A DNA stretch of 64,000 bases, from assembly GCA_015956445.1 (NCBI GenBank), contig WIUZ02000011.1, positions 372,001 to 436,000 of the forward strand, read 5' to 3'. Positions 12,382 through 23,345 of the stretch are shown piece after piece; positions within the stretch are counted from its first letter, which is position 1, and each line of letters opens with the position of its first letter. Made by a program: the position numbers and the translations under genes. The stretch comes from Thelephora terrestris. Lineage: Eukaryota; Basidiomycota; Agaricomycetes; Thelephorales; Thelephoraceae. Under the pieces are notes generated by a model, which did no database searches, was not told the DNA's origin, and saw only the letters and a program-made list of their open reading frames with translations.

Positions 12382-12945
12382 ATGAAACCCCCCACCCCCG
12401 TCACAAAGAGAGTCAAGCGCATGCAACGAAAATTAGAAGATGCTTCCACGACGTACCAGGAAATCATTGAAGTAGCAGGTCCTCGTCTAGAAGCCAGTGA
12501 GGACGGCCAGGAAATTGTGCGACATTCTATGGCTTCGGTTGTCTTGCTCTTTCGGTAAGTTCCCACAACGAAGTAAGCCCACAGCGTTCAACGTTTTCTT
12601 AGCACCAAGGCGAGAGTACGGGTAATTCGGCATGGAATAAAGCAGAAGGGGTGGTTCGAGAAGAACATATTTCCCTTGTTGCGGAATCCCGGTCTCGGCG
12701 ACGACGTGGGGAAGCTTGAAGATCGGGTACAGAATTTTGTCAACGACGCAGCGGTATGTATCTCCTTCGACCCCAGTTGCGAGCAATGGAGCTGAATCAT
12801 TGCCCAGACCACTTCCTATAAGGCCGCTCAAGTCCTCGCAAGTCTTTCTGACGAGGTCGACCCCTTCGCAGACACGATCTTTACCGAGAATTTTGCCCAT
12901 ACGATCGTCTCTCTAGCGTCCATCATCGAACGTGATTCAACTTAG
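12382..12945 (+). CDS. Small helical protein of unknown function, three exons
   Basis: Exons 12382-12554, 12603-12753 and 12808-12945 join through canonical introns (GTAAGT...TTAG, 48 nt; GTATGT...CCAG, 54 nt) to give a 153-residue protein ending in TAG. It begins MKPPTPVTKRVKRMQRKLED and continues with alternating charged and aliphatic residues that suggest long amphipathic helices; no signal peptide or membrane segment is visible and I do not recognise a family. A competing 137-codon frame on the minus strand over the same DNA needs no introns but has no promoter and no family either. The TATA box, splice sites and phase agreement favour the plus strand. About 345 bases separate this gene from the divergent kinase gene, so they may share a promoter. 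Confidence 0.55.
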
Positions 12946-14029
12946 CAATTTGTATACTGCATAAAATACCCAGGGATAGATATCTTGCGCTCCCCGATCA
13001 GGTGTCTGGCGTGCGCTTGGAAAAAATTAGATGTATCGAGTTTTGAATCTCACCAATGGTTTAGTACCAGCCGGATTGGCCAGTATCCGGGCTTCAGCTC
13101 GAGCCTCGAGGTTTGACGATCAATTGATCATGCCTCCGGTGAAACTCTCCATCTCATCCGTGCGCGTACTAGGTGCTGGACATTCAACACCTGCCAGTGG
13201 CATTCACACGGCTGTCCCAGTGGATAGTCATTCAGTACCATCATGAGGAAAATCAATCGCAACTGTACGACCTTCTCACTTTCTCTTTCGCGTAGGTACT
13301 ATGCTGTAAATCCATTACGAACTTGGTATCGTCTGGGGGCTAACTAGAGCCAAAAGTGTGGCTATATGTCACGAGCCCTTCTAAAGGACGCTGCTTGAGA
13401 AAGCGCATGGGCTGCCTGACCAAGCAGCGGTCCAAGCGGTCGTGAGGCATCGTTGCCATGCCCAACATTTGCAGATACTGATCAGTCAGTACTCAATACT
13501 GAACACTCACCCGTATCATTCTTGCGCACTCTTGCGCCGACCATTCAAACTCACAAAATCGATTTTGGTTTCAGGCCAGACATTCCGACTCTAAACACGC
13601 AATCGTGCGTTACGATGCCAGTCTTTCGCTAAAAATCTGGTGAACTGTGACTCATGTCTAGGGCCAACTTCCCGCAGAGCCACGCAGGATCCGAAATTGA
13701 GATCTCAGTGGGTGATCGAATCGGCATTGAATTTCAATTTCAACTCTCGCCGGCCATCTCCGACCAGCGAGTGAGGTTAGTAGTGAGGTTCCCATTCTCA
13801 CGTTCCGAACGTGGACAAAAAGGCTCAACCGCTCACCGCATCTACATACATCAGGCATCAAGCCACACCAGAGATGGGTGAATGGCGATGATGGCCAAGA
13901 ATTGATGCTTGAACGTAAATCCGGACGTGCGTTCCCGTATCCTGTGTGGGACTTTCAGTGATTCCCTGTAATACGTACTCAAGTAACAAATGCCCATCCC
14001 TTTGACTTGTCGAGCTGGTCGTCAGGTGA
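12946..14029. other. Intergenic, no gene recognised
   Basis: About 1.1 kb with only short open frames of no recognisable family on either strand. No repeat ends or splice-joinable frames convinced me. Confidence 0.4.
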
Positions 14030-14610
14030 CGAAACGTTCAAGTTCACGATACGTACCCTCATATCACCATCAAAGTTCTCACTAGTCGACAGGCTCTTTT
14101 GTCCAGCGGCGGTCATATCAAAGCCATTGATTCAAAATCAGGCACAAACGTAGTTTGGTCGGAGTTCGCTGGTACTTTGCCCAAAATGTTCAACCTCCGC
14201 GCTGGGAAGAGTCCCTCGGACCGTTTACAAATGCCCGACGGATCAACATTCCCCCCAGAGGCCATTGTCCCATTTTTTGAGAGTCCAGGACTCCAATGGC
14301 ATCCCATTATTTGACAATGTGGCGTTTCAATTGAATTTGATAGGCGGGGGGTGGTGAGCCCATGCTCGAGTACATGAAAGCATAGGCTGTATTTGACAGA
14401 CGGCTTCGTACTGATATGGTGACGATAGGGCAATAGGGGCATCAATCTAGAAGGTGCCATAGTACACATACTGACCACGGTGTAAATACGGTGGTCACTG
14501 GGAGAGAAGCATGAGAACGTCCATGCATAGAGAGTCGCTGAGCTTTATCTTTGGAAGCAAGTTCCGGTGCATCATACACCTACGGCCGATGAGTCACTCA
14601 GCACTCTGAA
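14030..14610. repeat. 3'-flank repeat of DUF6535 gene B (copy 1 of 3)
   Basis: This segment is visibly homologous to 19100-19460 (for example 'ccaatggc.tc.cat.at', 'catgaaagcatagg.tgtattt.acat' and 'tttatctttggaagc.agttcc.g.tcat') and its first part to 23560-23730 ('gacgaaacgttca.gttcacgatacg'). In each case it lies downstream of a DUF6535 gene or where one would be expected, so it marks the edges of the duplicated unit. It is not coding. Confidence 0.6.
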
Positions 14611-15224
14611 TCTGACCGTTGCTGCAAATACCAGAGAGGGCACAGCATCAGCCATACCGATTGTCCAACGTAATGCTCACCGTGACGAGAGCGGTATCAA
14701 CGAATGGAATGTCTCAAAAGATGACCACGATAGAAGGAGCTCCGAGGGCTTGAGGGACCGCGAACGTCGACATATCGGGTACAGGAGACCGAACGGATGA
14801 TCCAGATCTAGAATTTCCGTGCGAACGGGAACTTTGCCTGCATTCTTTACGATCAGATTGCCTAGAAGTGCGCGGTATCACGGTTGTAAATCCAATTAAA
14901 ACGTCGATGTGCTCAGTTCTACTTGAGATTTGTGGTGAGTCACCAGTCCTTGTGAATATCGCCAATCATCAGATTGACACTCCCAAATCGCGAGCAGTTT
15001 AGAAGAAGGCGGTGGCGATTGTCCTTACCTTGCGAAAGTCCGTGCTGACTTCCGAAAATCAAAGCACACACCCGAAAGCCGATCGTTTCTGGGCAACTGT
15101 CGACATTGACCAGTCATGCTAGAAACCGGTCGGTCGGAAACCTGCTACTGTCGCAAAATCCTTTTTTGTACGGACAGAACGACTTAGTTGATCATACTAA
15201 TATAGGGATGGTTGATACGTATAA
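14611..15224. other. Intergenic, 3' side of DUF6535 gene B
   Basis: No gene or clear repeat seen. Open frames are short and have no recognisable family. Confidence 0.4.
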
Positions 15225-18200
15225 TTACGGTTTTGGGTCGTTGAAAACCCTCCCCAAGTTCCACGCACTAGATTGTGGACCATTTCGCGCTGCTTTCTGC
15301 GGAGGGCGAGGCTGTCGGGCTCTTTCTCGATCCCCTTTTACCTGATCCTGAATCTCGACAAGTCGATCCTTTGCCCTTTGCATGTCTCCCGGCTGAGTCC
15401 ACAGCTCCTGAACAGATTGATGCAGCGGCTCCGGGTTTTCGATCATGTCCTTGAGCCGGCTGAGCTCGTAGTCAAACAGGCCGATGTATTTATCAAGGGA
15501 GTGCGGCGACTGTTGACCGATCGCCCGGGTTTCCTCCTCGAGTTGCTCGCGAACTTCTGCAGACAAGGAGTGATACTTTATCCACAACATACCTAACCAA
15601 CCCGTAGGGTCACCAGCGGATTCTTTGATAGATCGGAGGATGTTCGGGTTCTGGATGCATCTTTTCATCGATGATGAGTCCCTGTACAAGATTGCGGGGA
15701 ATTTGCACGCCAGTTCCCACAGTTTCGGGTGCGCGTGGAGGCAATTGCGCAAAGGTGCTAAGTTTGCTATGGCCAGCAGAACCTGAACGCCAGCGACTGT
15801 GATTTCAGGGGGTATCTCCTTGTGCAGGTATTCGCCGATAGCGGTCGACCATACGTTCACCAAGTCTTCTGCTCTCTTCGTAGCGTTGGGATCGCTAGGG
15901 TCATTGAAGGCAGCCTCGGACGTGAAGAGGAGGCCGTCAAGCTCCGGAAGCACTAGCAGAGACATCCCCCGAAGACGTATGAAATCCTTTTTCCCCAGGA
16001 GCTGAATCATCGCGTCGGCGAGAGATGAACTCCTGAACTTGTCGTATGCAGCGACGCCACGGCGTTTTTTCGCAGTGGAATTGACGACAATGGAGCGGAA
16101 GGCGTGGTAGATGGGTTGGAGATATGTGGAAGAGGAGGAAGTCCAGGACGTCCTTAGGATCTTCGATGGGCGGTATGCTCTTTCCTGGCGAATTCATACC
16201 CTTCAACGAGAGTCTTGCCGGATGCCAGAGCTTAGGGTCGTTGTTGACGAGACCCATGAGGGTTCCAAAGAGTGCGTAGCTTTGAACGCGAATCCGTTCC
16301 TCGCGGAGTGAAACCACAAGCGACAAGGCGTCGCTAGCGGAGGTGATATCGACAGGAGTCTTGCTTGTGAAAGCCTCCCCTAGTTTGTCGAAGATCTCGT
16401 CGATAAGCGAGGGGATTTTATCGCTGTGGCAACGGGTCACTTGCGGCCAAAAACGTTGTAACAAGCACTGACCTTCGATCTTTGACGAGAAGACCCTGGG
16501 ATTGTGGCACGTTACCAACCATCATGTTGATGACGAAAAGGCAGTCGGCGACGACAAAGTCGGGAAGCGCGTCACACGCGACGGAGTACCCCAAGAAGCC
16601 CTTGACATCCTCTGGCAGCAAACTTTGCGCTTGCAGAGACTCCCACGCGCGATATTGAAGTATGTGACTCAACCAGCAGTGGTGTGATCTGCCGAGCTTG
16701 AAGCTTGACCACGGAATTTCTTGCTCGACACCAAACGCCCAATCGACAACGTAAAACGTAGATTCGAGATCGAAATCGCCATCGAGGTCGCTGTCCCAAA
16801 GCGGCTGAGTCTTGTGATCAACGGACTGGACCTGGTGTCTGAGGGTATCATCGACGCCATAGAGGCAACGCCGCTGAAGATAGAGATGCAACAGGGCTTT
16901 AGCGCTCCCCAACGCTCGGTTTCTCGCCCCGGGTTGAAGGAGGGTCTTCCCACTGGCCGAACGCCAGAGCGAATCGCGTAAGGCTTGGTAGACGTCCAGT
17001 ATGGGGACCAACTCGGACTTGATGCGGCTGTCCCAGGTCATTTCTGGAATGTACGCTATGATCGCCATGGTTGACTCCGGGGCTTTGGTTATTCTGAACA
17101 TCGTGGTGATGCAGTTTGAGTCACCGTAAATTCCATCTTCCTCCTTGATGAGCGTATGTTGGGGGAGCGGGTTGTGGTGGAATGTAACACTCATTTTGGC
17201 CAGATGGTCTTGGCAACTCCGGATGAGCATATGCAGGAGGGCCCTCGCACTTTCGTATGCCTGGGTTTGCATTGCTGATCGGACAATTCCGTCTGTCAGG
17301 AATTCAAACGACTTGCACAAGCAGTCATATATCTGGAAAGGGGGTACATTGGGGACGTTCGAGGGCCAATTAATTTCCGGAATGAATCGAGCTATTGCGA
17401 CGACAGCGTCCGACGTGCTGGCAAACGGGGAGATCGTTGAAATGCAGTCGGCGTCAGAAACACGAGTGCTGTCTGCCTCTTCCGGAGTTGACAAGGTTTC
17501 GACTGGGGTTTGAGGCGGTGGTGCGGGTTCTTCGTCGGTTGGCCTCGTAAGGGTTACTGCAGTAGTTGATTGTCGGGCCACCTCGAACAGCCGACGTTGA
17601 TGCTTCTTTACAAGGGAGATGGCATAGCGGAGGGCAACGGATACGGGCGTCTGGAACGGGCATGTTTCCCAGAATATCGAGGCGAACACAGTGAACAGGT
17701 AGAAGAGGACGCCGAAACCGGTGAAAGTGACGATGACAGCCGAGACCGTCTGACTGAGGCCCCACAGATATTGCGCCAGCGCATAACCGAGGAGGAGTAC
17801 CGAGACTTGCATGACGAGGGGGATACAATCCATGATGATCCTGAAGCGCCAAGTGGACATCCCCCTGATTCTGGGTTCCCTCTGATGGCCTCGTTCGACG
17901 AGAGATCCTTCGACGTGTGGATTGAGCCATTGTTTCCCAAGCATGGCTAGGAATGCGGCAAGCAGTGCGCTCGCCAGAGAGGCGAACAGAGTGCATTGGA
18001 CCTGGATCGCGGAGGGGCTTGGACCTGACGGCACTGGAACGTTGGACTGATTCGGAATGCCCGAGGTGGCGTTGAGCAACATATGGAGGACGGCGAAGCT
18101 CATCTCGTTGTAATCCGGTCGCAATTCCCGTTGTACGTCGACGATAAATGCCCCCGCCACCGCTGAGAATAGACCAGCCTGGTTCCTTGTCAATCCCGAG

Positions 18201-18467
18201 ATCCAGTGCGATCCGATTGAACTCACGAATATCAGCGTGGCGTTGAGATCGTCGCAATGCTTTTTGCGGAGATCTTTTTCATACTCGTCTACCTCTCTGT
18301 TGAACATCTCGTGGAAGCGTCTGTGGGTTTCTACCTCTGGTGGTTGGTTCGCGGCTGCGAGCCGCTCCAACACACGAAGAAGGGCGCGCAAGGTTTTATC
18401 TAGCCTAGGAACGAGGTCATTACCACAGAGCTGGATATCATATGACTAACCTGTCGGTTTCTGCCAT
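15225..18467 (-). pseudogene. DUF6535 membrane protein, gene B, frameshifted in last exon
   Basis: Start ATG 18467; 17-nt first exon 'MAETDR', intron 18450-18405, exon 18404-18227, intron 18226-18179, long exon 18178-16473, intron 16472-16424, last exon from 16423. The DUF6535 motifs are intact: 'LNATLIF|AGLFSAVAGAFIVDV', 'FASLASALLAAFLAMLGKQWL' and two more membrane segments. In the last exon, alignment with copies A and C shows a loss of about 25-26 bases between 'LDFLLFHI' and 'QPIYHAF', near 16115-16135, which shifts the frame; the shifted frame stops at 15937, while the homologous frame continues to 15225. The gene thus yields a truncated protein unless an undetected intron repairs it. 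It is the tandem duplicate of gene C. Confidence 0.75.
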
Positions 18468-18995
18468 TTTCAGTAAGCTCAAACTTGAACCAGGGCACCA
18501 AGAAGTTACTATCGAGCCGGGTGCGTGAGTGAAGGGAGAGAGAGATCCACTCGGAGGTGAGCTAGAAAGCGGGCAGATAGGCAAGCTCAGTGCTCGAAGT
18601 TAAAAAGGAACACCGAAGGAAGTAAAGAACACAGGGGATATCTTATATAAAGCGAGAACAAAATGGGAGCGAAGACAAGATGTGGGTGTCTCAGCGGTAG
18701 TGAACGCGAATCGGACAAAAGAAGAGCGGATCGATATTTTTCGAAAATCATAACACTTACTGGGAGCTGTGATTCAAGAAACGGAGGGCTGGCTAACCAA
18801 GAACTGGATTGTTGTCGCCTGTTCAGGCCCCCTTCATCGTCCATTGAAACGTGTGGCGGGGTGGGGGTAATTTCACGAAACCGAGGGAATATCCGTTAGC
18901 CCAAGGGCCACTGCTGCGATAGGCACGTCCCAGGGCCGGCACGCCATTTTGTTCTAGTTTGGGGTAATTACAGAACCTGTGACAACAAAGTGAGC
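18468..18995. repeat. 5'-flank repeat of DUF6535 genes (copy 1 of 2)
   Basis: Near-identical to 22796-23345: both contain 'cagtaagctcaaacttgaaccagggcaccaa', the TATA region, the stretch 'gaaacgtgtggcggggtgggggtaatttcacgaaaccgaggga' and 'acgtcccagggcc'. It is the promoter part of the duplicated unit and contains no gene. Confidence 0.7.
18644..18651 (-). promoter_or_regulatory. TATA box of DUF6535 gene B
   Basis: On the minus strand the sequence reads TTTATATAAG about 180 bases upstream of the ATG at 18467. The duplicated promoter of gene C at the equivalent place reads GATATAAG, one substitution away, so the two copies may differ in strength. Confidence 0.45.
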
Positions 18996-19586
18996 ATGGT
19001 TTTTGCAACACGGACCTCTGAAAACCGAGCAGTCGTCAGACAGCCTCGTCCTCGTTGGCCAACGAGGGAAGGTGGCTTGGGAAAAGGTTGTAAAAGTCCC
19101 ATTTTTGGGAAGTCCAATGGCTTCTCATCATGTGGTGCTTGAACTGAATTTGATCGGCTGGCGGATGGTGGCTCATTCTCACGAACACGAAAGCATAGGA
19201 TGTATTTTACATACGGTTGCATACTACTACGGTAGCCATAAAGGCATCAATCCAGAAGAGCGCCATACACATACCGACTGCGATGTAAATACGAAGGGTG
19301 GATCGAAGTGGAGTCACTGGTAAATACATCAGGAGAGAGGCATGAGATCTTCTGGCATGCATAGCGAGAGACAGCGAGTCGAAACGTGTTATCTTTGGAA
19401 GCGAGTTCCAGCTCATCATGAACCTACGGCCGATGAGAGGTGGCTGCCCAGTTTTCCCAGAACGGTCGTGGAAGTTCCGGCAACACAAAATTGTCCTTAT
19501 CTGCGAGAACGAAAAGTGAGAATCTCACATGGTGTGCGAAGAAATGAAAACGGGAGACTCGCCAAATTTGTGTTAAATGTTCCCAT
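18996..19586. repeat. 3'-flank repeat of DUF6535 gene C (copy 2 of 3)
   Basis: Homologous to 14290-14600 (see the copy-1 entry). It separates the promoter of gene B from the end of gene C. No gene is supportable in it. Confidence 0.6.
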
Positions 19587-22500
19587 TCAAAAAGCCGGAA
19601 TTCTACTTTTGAACGATTGCAAACGTCCCTTCGTCAGCATAGTCCGTTCCCGCTTCATCTGCAAGTTAGAGACGACTTGATCCAGCGGGTTCAATTTACT
19701 GAGTTGTCCATCCAAGTTTTGAATGTACCCATCAACCACTCTGATGTACGATTCCAAATGGTAGGGGTGCTTTCCTACTGCGATCCGTCGTGTTTCCTCC
19801 TCGAGCTGTGCCCGGACTTCCTGCGACAGGTCATGGTACATCACCCATAACATCGCAAGCCAATGGGACGGGTTTCCGTCATCCAGGAGCGACTTGAGGA
19901 ATGGGAAAATATTTGGATCTCTGAGGCACCTTTGAAGCGGGGGCGGATTTGCCACCATGATGTAGGCGAAATGCTGAAGCAAGATCCACCGCTCCTTGGG
20001 TAGGTGCACCCGCAGACAGGGTAGGTGTGCAATGGCCAAGAGAACCTTGATGACGGCCTTCTCGACCGGGTGCGTATCCTTTTTGACCGGGTGCGTAGCC
20101 GCCTCGACCTTTTGCGTAGGGGTAGGATCCGGCAAGAACTCGCGTACGGCGGAGGACCACGCTTTAACGAAGCGTGAGGCTCTCTGCTCGTCTCCAAAGG
20201 CCTCTTCTGTGGTGAACAGATAGTTGTCCAACCTCGGGAGCAGGAAGATGGTCACTTTTCGTAGGTGGGTGGAATAATCGTTCTCCAGGGCCTCGATCGT
20301 TGTATCGATGAACAGAGGGTCGGTGAAGTCGTAGGCAGCGAGCCCGCGTTTGGTGTCTTCGTCAGAAGCATTGACAAGGGCGAAAAAAGTGAGGTGGATA
20401 GGCTGGGTTCCAATAGTTGCTCGTTCTCGCATGTGACGGTGTAGGCACTGCAGAAGTTGTTTGGGATCTCCAACCCGTGGCATATCAGTAGAAGCGCCTT
20501 GCAGGCAAAGCCGAGCGGATCGCCACATTTCCTCATCGTCGTTGGCGTGGTCCACGATGATTCGAAAGAGGGAATAGCTCCTCGCGCAGATTTTCGGGTT
20601 TCCCCGTGAATTAATCACGAGCTCCAGTGCTTCGACGGCCGCAGATGAGGTAACGACGGAAGGAGTGGCTTGCCCGAAAACTCCGTCAAGTCGGTCGAAA
20701 ATGTCATCGACGATCTCCGTGATTTGGTGGCTAATTTATTTGTCAGTTAGGGCCGGTGAAAAGGTCATCGAAGGTCACCAACCTTCGGTCCTTCTCCAGG
20801 AGTTCCAGCGGACTTGGTTCGTAACCAGCGACCATACGTATGATGAAGAGACAGTCGGCGATAACCCGGGCAGGGAGCTGGGGGCGGCTCAGTGATGCAG
20901 CCACAAACCCTCTCACATCATCTGTAAGCCTTTTCTGCTCTCTGTACAAGACATCAAAGGCACGATATTGAAGGATGTGGCCCAGCCAACATTGATGGGG
21001 TTCGGTGAGCTGGAGGCTGGCCCAGGGGATCGCAGTTTGAACACCAAAAGTCCAGTCGACGATGTAAAACGTGGACTGGAGGTCAAAATCCTGGTTAAAC
21101 CCATCGTGCCCCAATGGTTGGCTCAGGTGGTTTATGAATTTTAATTGGTGTGGAAGAGCTGTGTCGAGAGGATGGAGGCAACGTCGTTGGTTGTAAAGGT
21201 GCAACAGGGCCTTGGCGCTCCAGAATGCTCTGTCTCTCGCTCCCTGGCGCGGGTAGACCTTGCCTTCGGCAGAACACAAGAGTGACTCGCGCAATGCCTG
21301 GTAAACTTGTAGCAGCGGGACCGTCTTGAGACGGTGGTCCCAGACAATTTCTGTGATGTACACCATGATCACCTTGACGGATTCCGGAGCTCTTGTCATA
21401 TCAAACATCGTCAAAATGCAAGACAGCTCTGCGCGGGGTTCTTCACATTGACCGTCGATCCCGGAGGCAATCTGGGGAGTAGGGAGTTGTTGGCGGGAGT
21501 CAAGGAGTCCCCTTTGCGATCCATCCGTAGCATCCGCGCATGGACGTTGTGCGTGGAGGTGCAGGAGGGCTCTTATACTTTCGTATGCCTGGGTCCGCAT
21601 CCCTGGTCGGACAATTCCGTCTGTCAGGAATTCAAACGACTTGCGCAAGCAGTCATATATCTCGAAAAGGGGTACATTGCGGACGTTCGAGGGCCAGTTG
21701 ATTTCCGGAATGAATCGAGCCAGTACAACGACAGCGTCCGACGTGCTGGCAGACTGAAAAATCGTTGAAATCCAGTTGGTGTCAGAGACACGCGCGCTTT
21801 CTGCCTCTTCCGGGATTGAGAAGGTTTCGACTGGGGTTTGAGGCGGTGGTGCGGGTTCTTCGTCGGTTGGCCTCGCAAGGGTTACTGTGGTAGTTGATTG
21901 TTGGACCACCTCAGACAACCGATGTTGATGCTTCTTTACAAGGGAGATGGCATAGCGAAGGGCAACGGATACAGGCGACTGGAACGGGCATGTCTCCCAG
22001 ATGACGGAGGCGAACAATGTGAACAGGTAGAAGAGGACGCCGAAACCGGTGAAAGCGGCGATGACAGTCGAGACTGTCTGACTGAGACCCCACAGATATT
22101 GCGCCAGCGCGTAACCAAGAAGGAGGACCGAGACTTGCATGACGAGGGGGATACAGTCCATGATGATCCTGAAGCGCCAAGTGGTCATCCCCCTGATTCT
22201 GAGTTCCCTCTGATGGCCTCGTTCGACGAGAGATCCTTCGACGTGTGGATTGAGCCATTGTTTCCCAAGCATGGCTAGGAATGCGGCAAGCAGTGCGCTC
22301 GCCAAAGAGGCGAACAAAATGCATTGGACCTGGATCGCGGAAGCGCTTGGACCTGACGGCACTGGAACGTTGGACTGATTCGGGATTCCCGAGGTGGCGT
22401 CGAGCAACATCTTGAGGACGGCGAAGCTCATCTCGTTGTAATCCGGCCGCAATTCCCGTTGGATGTCGATGACAAATGCCCCCACCACTGCTGAGAATAG

Positions 22501-22795
22501 ACTGGCCTGGTTCTTTGTCAATCCCGAGATACAGTGCGATCGCATTGAACTCACGAATATCAGCGTGGCGTTGAGATCGTCGCAATGCTTGTTGCGGAGA
22601 TCTTTTTCATACCCGTCTGCCTCTCCGTTAAACGTCTCGTAGAAGCGTCTGTGGGGATCTACCTCTGGTGGTTCGTTCGCAGCTGCGAGCCGCTCCAACA
22701 CACGAAGAAGGGCGCGCAAGGTTTCATCTAGCCTAGGAACGATGTCATTACCACAGAGCTGGATATTACGGGACTAACCTGTCGGTTTCTGCCAT
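19587..22795 (-). CDS. DUF6535 membrane protein, gene C, intact
   Basis: Exons 22795-22779, 22732-22555, 22506-20783 and 20730-19587 give 1020 residues. The 17-nt first exon encodes MAETDR; intron 1 (46 nt) rejoins to 'LDETLRALLRVLERLAAANE'. The DUF6535 domain holds 'LNATLIF|ASLFSAVVGAFVIDI', 'FASLASALLAAFLAMLGKQWL', 'LLLGYALAQYLWGL' and 'GFGVLFYLFTLFASVIW'. The last 340 residues match gene A closely and gene B up to its frameshift. Intron 2 (22554-22507, 48 nt) is a multiple of three without a stop, so an unspliced reading gives a false insertion of 16 residues. The first two thirds resemble gene B, while the region from about residue 430 to the end resembles gene A more, suggesting gene conversion or unequal crossing-over between copies. 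Confidence 0.8.
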
Positions 22796-23345
22796 TTTCA
22801 GTAAGCTCAAACTTGAACCAGGGCACCAAGGAGTTCCTAACGAGCCGGATGCGTGAGTGAAGGGAGAGAGAGATCCACGAGGTGTGCCACTAGAGATAGG
22901 CAAGCTCAGTGCTCGAAGTTAAAAGGGAACACCGAAGGAAGTGAAGAACACAGGCGACATCTTATATCAAGCGAGAACAAAAGGGGAGCAAAGACAAGAT
23001 GTGGGTGTCTCAGTGGTAGTGAACGCGAATCGGATAAAACAAGAGCGGATCGGAGTGAAGTGGGTCGATATTTGTCCAAAATCATGACACTTACTGGGAG
23101 GTGTGATTCAAGAAACGGAGGGCTGGCTAGCCAAGAACTGGATTGTTATCGCCTGTTCAGGTCCCCTTCATCGATCATTGAAACGTGTGGCGGGGTGGGG
23201 GTAATTTCACGAAACCGAGGGAAGATCCGTAAGCCCAAAGGCCACTGCTGCGATAGGCACGTCCCAGGGCCAGCATGCCATTTGGTTCTGTTTGGGGTAC
23301 ATTACAGAACCTGTGACAACCAAGTGAGTATGGTTTTTGCAACAC
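22796..23345. repeat. 5'-flank repeat of DUF6535 genes (copy 2 of 2)
   Basis: Direct repeat of 18468-18995, offset by about 4.33 kb like the genes themselves. It includes the mutated TATA region near 22955-22965. No gene. Confidence 0.7.

Noticed and set aside
12487-12900. 137-codon open frame on the minus strand.
   Set aside because: The plus strand gives a coherent three-exon gene with TATA box and canonical introns over the same bases.
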